From NCBI GenBank assembly GCA_013695975.1, contig JACCZL010000212.1:1-5209 (forward strand): a stretch of DNA of 5,209 nucleotides, written 5' to 3'. The first letter of the stretch is position 1. Each line of letters opens with the position of its first letter. Below the pieces are notes generated by a model. That model saw nothing but the letters and a program-made list of their open reading frames with translations. It was not told the origin of the DNA and searched no databases. Made by a program: the position numbers and the translations under genes. The DNA comes from Chloroflexota bacterium (GTDB taxonomy: Bacteria; Chloroflexota; UBA6077; JACCZL01). Shown here piece by piece: positions 1 through 5,209 of the stretch.

Positions 1-1
1 G

Positions 2-1498
2 CCCGCCCCAGCCCCGGCCGCGCCGAGCAAGCCGAGCTCGGGCGGGCAGCTCGTGATCGGCTCGCTCGAGGAGCCGGGCAGCTTGTCCGCGCTGGCGGAC
101 CTGCCACACCAATTCCCGGAGCACGTCCCCCAGACGCTCCTCTTCGACAGCCTCACCCAGTTCCTCCCCGACGGGACCGTCGCCCCCAAGCTCGCCGAGC
201 GCTGGGACGTCAGCCCGGACAACCTGGTTTACACCTTCACGCTCGCTCCCAACGCCAGGTTCCACGACGGCGCGGCAGTCACCGCCGAGGACGTGAAGTT
301 TACCTTCGATGCCGCGCTCAACCCGGACACCAAGTCCTCCAACGAGGGCCTCTCGGACGTCGCCAGGACCGAAGCGGTCGACGCCCGGACCGTCCGTGTC
401 ACGCTCAAGAAGCTCAACCCGAAGTTTTTGGCCGAGGGTGGGGCGCGCGGCATCGTGCCCAAGCACGTCCTCGAAAGCAAGGATCTCAGCAGAGATGTCT
501 TCAACCGCAAGCCGATCGGGTCGGGCCCGTACCGGCTGGTGAGCTACACGCCGGGCCAATCGATCATCATGGAGGCGGCGTCGGAGTATTACCGCGGCGC
601 CTCGAGCATCGGCCGGGTGGTCTTCAAGATCCTCACCGACCAGAACGTCATGGTGACCCAGCTCCGCGCCGGCGAGATCCAGTACGCGCTCGTCACGCCG
701 TGCGATCTGGGGGCAATCCAGGGCGTGCCGGCCGTCAAGGTGGTCGAGGCCAAGACGCCGCGTTTCTACGACGTGACACCCAACTACGAGCGGCCGTACT
801 GGCAGGAGCAGGAGGTACGCGAGGCGGTCCTGACGGCCATCGATCGCAAGGGCATCGTCGAGAAGGTGCTGCTCGGGCACGGCGAGGTGATCGAGGCGAA
901 CGTCTCGCCGGTCGCCTGGGCCTTTAATCCCGCGACGACGGCGCATCCGTACGACCCGGCCAAGGCGAAGGGCTTGCTTGACGCGGCCGGCTGGCGCCCG
1001 GGTGGGGACGGGATTCGCGAGAAGGGCGGCCAGAAGCTGAGCTTCACCACCTTGCTCAACAACTACGACCGCACACTTGAGCAGGCGCTGATCGTGGCCC
1101 AGCAGAACCTCAGAGACGTCGGCGTCGAGATGAAGCTCGAGCGCGTCGAGCCCGGCGTCTTTGGCGCCCGCCGCGGCAAGAAGGAATACGACGCCCTCAG
1201 CCGTGTCTGGAACCCGGTCTACGACCCCGACCAGGGCGGTCTGGTCAAGAGCGGCAACTTTTTCGGCTACAGCAACCCGCGTGTGGACGAGCTCTCAGAC
1301 CGGGCCTTCGGGACGATGGACCGCGAGCCGCGCAAGCAGGCCTATTTCGAGATTCAGGAGATCCTGAGTCGGGACGTGGCGCGGCTGTGGCTGTACACCG
1401 AGAACGAGCTGCGCGCGGTGGCCGCCAACCTGAGCGGGATGCAGCCGCACCCGGTCAACTTCTTCTGGAACCTCAAGGACTGGAAGCTGGCGAGCTAG
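2..1498 (+). CDS. Family 5 extracellular solute-binding protein of a peptide/nickel-type ABC importer (5'-partial)
   Basis: This is the substrate-capturing subunit of a Dpp/Opp-type ABC importer. It would be anchored outside the membrane and deliver ligand to the permeases encoded just downstream. The frame is open to the left edge, so the start, signal peptide and lipobox lie outside the window. The first visible codons read as a Pro/Ala/Ser-rich linker (PAPAPAAPSKPSSGG), typical of the segment after a lipoprotein cysteine. The GTG at 53 is therefore internal and not the start. SBP_bac_5 hallmarks appear in order: LLFDSLTQF, then APKLAERWDVSPD with a YTF strand, FHDG with AEDVKF (about 262-303), VPKHVL, and GSGPYRLV (about 518-541). 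The C-terminal lobe ends at NFFWNLKDWKL. About 498 residues are visible against roughly 530-550 for the family, so only the N-terminal export region is missing. The ligand (peptide, nickel, sugar or other) cannot be told from sequence alone. Confidence 0.93.
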   Translation, partial: PAPAPAAPSKPSSGGQLVIGSLEEPGSLSALADLPHQFPEHVPQTLLFDSLTQFLPDGTVAPKLAERWDVSPDNLVYTFTLAPNARFHDGAAVTAEDVKFTFDAALNPDTKSSNEGLSDVARTEAVDARTVRVTLKKLNPKFLAEGGARGIVPKHVLESKDLSRDVFNRKPIGSGPYRLVSYTPGQSIIMEAASEYYRGASSIGRVVFKILTDQNVMVTQLRAGEIQYALVTPCDLGAIQGVPAVKVVEAKTPRFYDVTPNYERPYWQEQEVREAVLTAIDRKGIVEKVLLGHGEVIEANVSPVAWAFNPATTAHPYDPAKAKGLLDAAGWRPGGDGIREKGGQKLSFTTLLNNYDRTLEQALIVAQQNLRDVGVEMKLERVEPGVFGARRGKKEYDALSRVWNPVYDPDQGGLVKSGNFFGYSNPRVDELSDRAFGTMDREPRKQAYFEIQEILSRDVARLWLYTENELRAVAANLSGMQPHPVNFFWNLKDWKLAS

Positions 1499-1501
1499 CC
1501 G

Positions 1502-2470
1502 GTGCTCCGTTTCGCGCTGAGGCGGGCGGCCCAGGTCCTGTTGACCCTGGCGATCCTGGCCCTGGCCGCCTTTCTGACCATCCGGAGCGCGCCGGGCGGG
1601 CCGGCCCAGGTGCTGCTCGGGCCCGACCGGGTCACACCCGAGCTGGAGGCCGAGCTGAATCAACAGCTCGGCCTTGACCGGCCCCTGCCGGAGCAGTTCG
1701 CGCGCTGGGTCGCCTCACTGGTGCAAGGCGACCTGGGTTACTCCTACTTCCACCGTCGGCCCGCGACGGACGTGGTCGGCGAGCGGCTGCCGGCCACCCT
1801 GCTACTCGGCGGGCTTGCCTTTGTGCTGTCGCTGGGGGGCGGGGTCGCGCTCGGCGTCTGGGCCGCCCTCTGCCGGGGCTCTTGGGTCGACCGCGCCCTC
1901 AGCAGCGCCGCGGTCGGCGTCGTGTCCACACCCAGCTTCTGGCTGGGTATCGTGCTGATCGTCATCTTCGCCGCCTGGCTGCGGGTGCTGCCGTCGGCCG
2001 GCATGGCCCCGATCGGGCGCGAGGACGACCTCCTGGAGCGGGGCCGCCACCTGCTGCTGCCGCTGCTGACCATGGCGGCTCCGCACGCCGCGTCGCTGGC
2101 GCTGTACACGCGCGCGGCGATGCTCGAGGCGCTCGCGGCCGACTACACCCGCACCGCGCGGGCCAAAGGGGCGAGCGAGCGGCAAGTGGCCTGGCGGCAC
2201 GCCCTGCGCAACGCCGCGATCCCCATCGCCACCATCGCCGGCCTGAACCTGCCGCACGTGGTGGAGGGGAGTGTGATCGTCGAGTCGGTCTTCGCCTGGC
2301 CCGGCCTCGGGCAGCTCACGGTGGCCAGCGTGAGCCGCCGCGATTACCTCATCCTCCTGGCGGTCACGCTCCTGGTGGCTCTGCACGACTGGTGCGCGGC
2401 GAGGTCCGGGCCCTGCTGCACCGGCCGTACGTCGAGGCCGCGCGGGCGCTCGGCGCCGGTGGTGGCCTGA
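1502..2470 (+). CDS. DppB-type ABC transporter permease, 3' end lost at a deletion junction
   Basis: This is an inner-membrane permease of the BPD_transp_1 family and would form half of the importer channel. GTG 1502 is the only sensible start: the stop of the binding-protein gene (1496-1498) is in the same frame one codon upstream, and MLRFALRRAAQVLL matches the usual DppB N-terminus. Membrane segments lie near residues 9-27, 99-121, 138-160, 184-208 and 235-262, with a sixth beginning near 282. The EAA loop that contacts the ATPase is present from residue 214 (DYTRTARAKG), followed by RHALRN. SVFAWPGLGQL and the RRDYLILLAVTLLVAL stretch are also typical of DppB. Homology stops at about residue 294. 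The last 28 residues (from HDWCAARSG to the stop) are out-of-frame reading of dppC sequence and hydrophilic. The final membrane segment is therefore cut short and the usual cytoplasmic end is missing. Function is doubtful. Confidence 0.85.
   Translation: MLRFALRRAAQVLLTLAILALAAFLTIRSAPGGPAQVLLGPDRVTPELEAELNQQLGLDRPLPEQFARWVASLVQGDLGYSYFHRRPATDVVGERLPATLLLGGLAFVLSLGGGVALGVWAALCRGSWVDRALSSAAVGVVSTPSFWLGIVLIVIFAAWLRVLPSAGMAPIGREDDLLERGRHLLLPLLTMAAPHAASLALYTRAAMLEALAADYTRTARAKGASERQVAWRHALRNAAIPIATIAGLNLPHVVEGSVIVESVFAWPGLGQLTVASVSRRDYLILLAVTLLVALHDWCAARSGPCCTGRTSRPRGRSAPVVA
2377..2392 (+). other. dppB/dppC deletion junction
   Basis: In the dppB frame, recognisable sequence ends with LLVAL at about 2381-2383. 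In the +1-phase frame, recognisable DppC sequence begins with ARLVRGEV, whose first codon is at 2383. In intact operons these motifs are separated by the last part of dppB, an intergenic gap and about 170 codons of dppC. Roughly 600 bases are therefore missing, as judged from usual family lengths. The two frames do not match, so no fused permease is made without a frameshift. Confidence 0.8.
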
Positions 2471-2817
2471 TCGTGCGGCGCCACGTCGTGCCCAATGCCG
2501 GTGGGGTCCTGTTCGTGGCTGCGCTCGTCCAGCTCAACCGCGCGATCCTGGCCGAGGCAACCATCTCGTTCCTGGGGCTGGGCATCCAGCCGCCGGAGCC
2601 GACCTGGGGCAACCTGTTGATCGGCGCCCAGGACGCGCTCTACACTGCCCCCTGGCTGGCGGTGGCGCCGGGCGTCGCGATCACCCTGACCCTGCTCGCC
2701 GTCTACGCCCTCGGCATGGCCCGCGCCGTCGGCCCCAGCGCCGCCCACACGCCCAGACACCGACCGAGTTTGACCGTCTCCGGGCAGGGGCCTCGACTGG
2801 TCGTGAGCCCGGGCTAG
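2383..2817 (+). pseudogene. DppC-type ABC permease remnant, C-terminal part only
   Basis: This is the C-terminal 144 codons of a DppC-type permease (BPD_transp_1), the usual partner of DppB. Visible signatures are ARLVRGEV at the start, the EAA loop YVEAARALGAG (2428-2460) followed by RHVVPN, AEATISFLGLG (2551-2583), QPPEPTWGN (2587-2613), and the last membrane segment around PWLAVAPGVAITLTLLAVYALG. The N-terminal half, with the first membrane helices and normally about 170 residues, is absent. There is no convincing start or ribosome binding site. GTG 2392 and GTG 2473 are in frame, and the latter sits two bases after the dppB-frame stop. The last ~35 residues (MARAVGPSAAHTPRHRP onward) lack the usual LRDxLDPR-type ending, so the 3' end may also be altered. 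It is unlikely to give a working permease. Confidence 0.8.
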
Positions 2818-4673
2818 ACGCTCACAGTGCCCGCCACGATCCGGTCTTCCCGGAAGCCGAGAGTTGCTCGATCGGTGGGCAGTGAGGCAAGGGCCGCCTC
2901 GTACTCCCGCTCGGACACCGGGGCTTCGCCGAAGAGGAGCGGGTACAGGTCCGGCAGGCCCTCGAAGGCCTCCGTGACGGCGGCCCGCCGGGTGTGGGCG
3001 CTGTCCATCCGCCAACGGAACAGTTCGCCGATGACCGCCTTGCGGTAGTCGCCTTTGCCCACCTCGTGATCGGCCTCGACGGCCAGGGCGGCGAGGGCGA
3101 CGACATCGCCGAAGAGGTCGGCCAGGCGGCGAGCCTGCTGGTCCTGGCGAGTGGGCGACGCTTCGGCGAGGTAGGCGATCGCCTCGCGGGCGTCGGCGAT
3201 GCCCCGCCGCGCGGCGGGGCCGAGCCGTCGGGCCGGGCCGGCGTGGAGATTGGCGAGCCGGCGCTCGGCATCGCTGAGGACCGGTTCGTGTCCCCGCTGC
3301 TTGCTGATCGCCCGCCATAGGTCGAGGGCGCAGATGTTCGAGGTCCCTTCCCAGATCGTGTTCACCTGGGCGTCGCGCAGGAGGCGCGGGGTGCCGAAGT
3401 CGGCGACGTAGCCGTTGCCGCCGAGCATCTCGACCGCGGCCCGCGCGAACTCGACGTTCTGCTCGCCGGCGCGGTACTTGACGACCGGCGCGAGCGTGCG
3501 GAAGCGCAGATGGTGCTCTCGGTCGTCGGTCCGCTCGAGCTCGTCCAGCGCCGCGCCGGTGCCGAACAGCAGCGCGGTCGTCGCGGCCAGGTCGACCTGG
3601 AGCCAGATCAGCCGCTCGCGCATCATCGGGAAGCTGTCGAGCATCGCGCCGAACGACGGCCGGCGCGCGGTGTACACCGCCGCCTCGAGGAAGGCGCGGC
3701 GCATGATCCCGACCGAGCCGACCGCGTTCCAGTAGCGAGTGTGGTTGAGCATCTCGGCCATGTAGGCGAAGCCCCGGGCGGGGTCGCCGACCAGCTCGGC
3801 CTCGGCGTCGTCGAAGATCAGCTCGCCGGTCGGGACGCCGATCGTGCCCAGCTTGTCCTTGAGGCGACGGATGCTGACGCGGTTCGGGGTGCCGTCTCGG
3901 CGTTGTCGGGGGACGATGAAGAGGCCGAGCCCACGGGTGCCAGGCGTCTCAGGATCGACCCGCGCGAGCGTCACGATCAGGTCGGCGCCGACGTTCGAGG
4001 CGAACCACTTCTCGCCGCGCAGGAGCCAGCGGCCGTCCTCACGCCGCGCGACGGTGCGGGTCGAGCCGACGTCTGACCCGCCGGTGATCTCGGTCGCCAC
4101 CTGGGCTACCTGGAGGCGCGCGTCGGCCGTCGTCGCGACGACGGCGGGGAGCAGACGCGCTCGCAGATCGGGGTCGGCGAACCGCTCGAGCACCACTACC
4201 GCGCCGTGGGCCAGCTCGACGGGGCAGCAGAGCGCCATGTCGGCCTGGCCGACGAGGTAATCGAACGCCGTCAGCAGGGTCGCCGGGGCGCGACCATAGC
4301 GGGCGAGTCGGTCGGCGTCGTGGTTCCAGCCGACGAGTCCGAAGTCGAAGACCTCGTCGAGATTGGCCGACCAATCCGGGTGGTAGGCGACACGAGAGAC
4401 GTCGCGGCCGAAGCGGTCGTAGCGCACCAGCTCGTGCCCGACGCGGTCGTAGACGTCGGCGTGGCCGACGATCTCCGTCCCACAGCGCTCCCCGAGTGTC
4501 CGCAGGCGCTCTTCGGCCCAGCCCAACGTCGCGCGGTCGAGATGGACCTCGAGCACCGAGCGCAGGTTCGGGTCGGCGTCGTAGTAGTCTAGGCCACGCC
4601 CTGCCTCGTAGCGACGGTGGGCGCTCGGGCTATCCCGCCCGTTCAGCTCGTAGTCGGGGAACAGGTTCGACAT
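2814..4673 (-). CDS. AidB-like acyl-CoA dehydrogenase family protein
   Basis: This is a flavoprotein of the acyl-CoA dehydrogenase superfamily, 619 residues, probably cytoplasmic and FAD-dependent, which oxidises acyl-CoA thioesters at the alpha-beta bond. Residues 1-185 form an N-terminal helical part resembling the AidB N-terminal domain (DRFGRDVSRVAYHPDW near 86-101). Residues about 188-295 form the beta domain, with TEITGGSDVGS (194-204) and GEKWFASN (220-227). Residues about 300-455 are the C-terminal helical domain, ending in GGNGYVADFGTPRLLRDAQVNTIWEGTSN. Glu442 in WEGT is at the catalytic-base position used in many family members. The VNTIWEGTSNI context resembles E. coli AidB (541 residues) more than standard FadE enzymes. 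A basic, Ala/Arg-rich tail of about 165 residues follows, longer than in AidB. The ATG at 4673 is supported by CAGGAG nine bases upstream. Whether it acts in fatty or branched-chain acid breakdown or in an AidB-like DNA-associated role is undecided. Confidence 0.92.
   Translation of the reverse strand: MSNLFPDYELNGRDSPSAHRRYEAGRGLDYYDADPNLRSVLEVHLDRATLGWAEERLRTLGERCGTEIVGHADVYDRVGHELVRYDRFGRDVSRVAYHPDWSANLDEVFDFGLVGWNHDADRLARYGRAPATLLTAFDYLVGQADMALCCPVELAHGAVVVLERFADPDLRARLLPAVVATTADARLQVAQVATEITGGSDVGSTRTVARREDGRWLLRGEKWFASNVGADLIVTLARVDPETPGTRGLGLFIVPRQRRDGTPNRVSIRRLKDKLGTIGVPTGELIFDDAEAELVGDPARGFAYMAEMLNHTRYWNAVGSVGIMRRAFLEAAVYTARRPSFGAMLDSFPMMRERLIWLQVDLAATTALLFGTGAALDELERTDDREHHLRFRTLAPVVKYRAGEQNVEFARAAVEMLGGNGYVADFGTPRLLRDAQVNTIWEGTSNICALDLWRAISKQRGHEPVLSDAERRLANLHAGPARRLGPAARRGIADAREAIAYLAEASPTRQDQQARRLADLFGDVVALAALAVEADHEVGKGDYRKAVIGELFRWRMDSAHTRRAAVTEAFEGLPDLYPLLFGEAPVSEREYEAALASLPTDRATLGFREDRIVAGTVSV
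3201..3220. repeat. Perfect 20-bp GC-only palindrome inside a coding region
   Basis: The half-site gccccgccgc is followed directly by its exact reverse complement, gcggcggggc, with no spacer. The flanking bases (t on the left, c on the right) do not extend it. It lies in codons 485-491 (GPAARRG) of the acyl-CoA dehydrogenase-like gene, in the linker between the catalytic core and the C-terminal tail. It could form a strong hairpin in mRNA. Chance in GC-rich Ala/Arg/Gly coding sequence is a real alternative. Confidence 0.7.
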
Positions 4674-4682
4674 GGCGCAGGG

Positions 4683-4688
4683 CTCCTG
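4683..4688 (-). promoter_or_regulatory. Ribosome binding site of the acyl-CoA dehydrogenase-like gene
   Basis: Read on the minus strand this is CAGGAG, a good Shine-Dalgarno match, nine bases before the ATG at 4673. It supports that start for the 619-residue protein. Confidence 0.7.
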
Positions 4689-4745
4689 ATCGTCTGTCTC
4701 ACGGCAAGGATAGCCGAGGGCTCGGACAGCGAGCAGGCGACAACC

Positions 4746-4764
4746 CGGACGAGGTTCTCGTCCG
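4746..4764 (-). terminator. Perfect 8-bp hairpin downstream of the Uma2 gene, possible terminator
   Basis: The arms cggacgag (4746-4753) and ctcgtccg (4757-4764) are exact reverse complements around a 3-base loop. On the minus strand the hairpin starts 26 bases after the Uma2 stop, a typical terminator position. It is followed by GGTTGTCGC rather than a clear U-run, so intrinsic termination is uncertain. A further cggac at 4772-4776 could pair with gtccg at 4760-4764, giving an alternative fold. It lies in the 117-base gap before the acyl-CoA dehydrogenase-like gene. Confidence 0.35.
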
Positions 4765-4790
4765 TAGCCCCCGGACGGGCCCGAGGGATG

Positions 4791-5209
4791 TTACCGGTGA
4801 TAGAGCGTCGCGAAGAGCGCGTCGACGGTGAGCTCGAACCCGGACAGCACCTCGTCGAGGTCGATCCGGTCGGTGCCCCGCGGCATCCGTGGCGTCGTGC
4901 CCGGTCGGAAGAGCCGGACGGTGCGATGGTCCGGGTCGACGAGCAGGGCGATCCGGACGCCATGCCGGATGTACCACTCGCACTTCGCGACGAGCTTTGG
5001 CACGCTCTGCTCCGGCGAGACGATCTCGACGGCGGTGTCCGGCGACTCACGGAAGACGTTCGCCACTTCGCCGGCGGGCGTGAGCGGGACGCGGTCCCAG
5101 AGGTAGACGGCGACGTCCGGGACCGCCGAGCCGCCGCCGTAGGTCGCCCGCAGCTCGGGGAAGGCCCGCGCCAGCCTCCGCGGCCAACCATACTCGTTGA
5201 ACAGATACG
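4791..5209 (-). CDS. Uma2 family (DUF820) putative endonuclease, 5'-partial
   Basis: This is the C-terminal 138 residues of a Uma2/DUF820 protein, a family with a predicted PD-(D/E)XK nuclease fold, common in multiple copies in several high-GC and multicellular bacterial lineages and of unknown cellular role. The frame is open to the right edge, where it reads YLFNEYGWPRRLARAFPEL, so the start is outside. The GTG at 5066 is internal because homology continues upstream of it. Numbering from the first visible codon, the signature residues are VPDVAVY (Asp31), VEIVSPEQS (Glu61) and KLVAKCEWY (Lys75), followed by GVRIALLVDPDHRTVRLFRPG and LDEVLSGFELTVDALF. These fit the family's Asp, Glu and Lys core. 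The usual length is about 190-200 residues, so perhaps 50-60 are missing. It is transcribed in the same direction as the downstream acyl-CoA dehydrogenase-like gene, but 117 bases and a hairpin separate them. Confidence 0.9.
   Translation of the reverse strand, partial: YLFNEYGWPRRLARAFPELRATYGGGSAVPDVAVYLWDRVPLTPAGEVANVFRESPDTAVEIVSPEQSVPKLVAKCEWYIRHGVRIALLVDPDHRTVRLFRPGTTPRMPRGTDRIDLDEVLSGFELTVDALFATLYHR

Noticed and set aside
1882..2382. Open frame extending upstream of the dppC remnant in its own phase
   Set aside because: This part reads as Arg/Gly/Ala-rich nonsense and overlaps well-conserved DppB sequence in another frame. DppC-like residues begin only at about 2383.
1802..2386. 194-codon minus-strand open frame opposite the dppB-type gene
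   Set aside because: Composition is Arg/Gln/His/Gly-rich without motifs, and the opposite strand encodes a clear membrane permease.
2344..3318. 324-codon open frame on the minus strand spanning the permease remnant and the end of the acyl-CoA dehydrogenase-like gene
   Set aside because: The translation is low-complexity Arg/Gly/Pro/Ala with no recognisable motif and overlaps two genes with clear homology. Long open shadow frames are expected at this GC content.
3510..4592. Plus-strand open frames opposite the acyl-CoA dehydrogenase-like gene
   Set aside because: No motifs or plausible ribosome sites; the minus strand carries a continuous recognisable enzyme across the whole stretch.
4707..4712. 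TATCCT on the minus strand as a -10 box for the acyl-CoA dehydrogenase-like gene
   Set aside because: The distance to the ATG is reasonable, but no acceptable -35 hexamer lies about 17 bases upstream, so a promoter cannot be supported from sequence alone.
4643..5191. 182-codon minus-strand frame overlapping the Uma2 gene
   Set aside because: Ser/Arg/Pro-rich shadow translation; the Uma2 signatures are in a different frame.

Overview
This window is GC-rich bacterial chromosome; by eye roughly two thirds or more of the bases are G or C, and GTG starts are used. It holds two gene blocks that meet tail to tail. No RNA gene, CRISPR array, transposase or phage gene was seen. The gene types and codon choice suggest a high-GC lineage such as Chloroflexota or Actinomycetota, but no marker gene fixes the taxon.

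Plus-strand block (2-2817): remains of a peptide/nickel-type (Dpp/Opp) ABC importer operon. A family 5 substrate-binding lipoprotein, cut by the left window edge, is followed after one codon by a DppB-type permease. Near 2380-2384 the sequence passes within a few bases from the last membrane segment of DppB to the middle of a DppC-type permease in a different frame. The last part of dppB, the intergenic space and about the first 170 codons of dppC are absent. The likely explanation is an out-of-frame deletion, or an assembly error, that leaves the importer without a complete second permease. No ATPase genes (DppD/DppF type) follow, because the next gene is on the other strand.

Minus-strand block (5209-2814): the C-terminal part of a Uma2-family (DUF820, PD-(D/E)XK-like) protein runs in from the right edge. 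After a 117-base gap containing a perfect hairpin comes a complete 619-residue acyl-CoA dehydrogenase of AidB-like type with a long C-terminal tail. Its stop codon overlaps the stop of the dppC remnant inside a single CTAG.

The most notable observation is the dppB/dppC junction. I found no evidence for a wholly new system. The other findings are smaller: hairpins and palindromes, the shared stop, the enzyme's long tail, and the Uma2/AidB-like adjacency.
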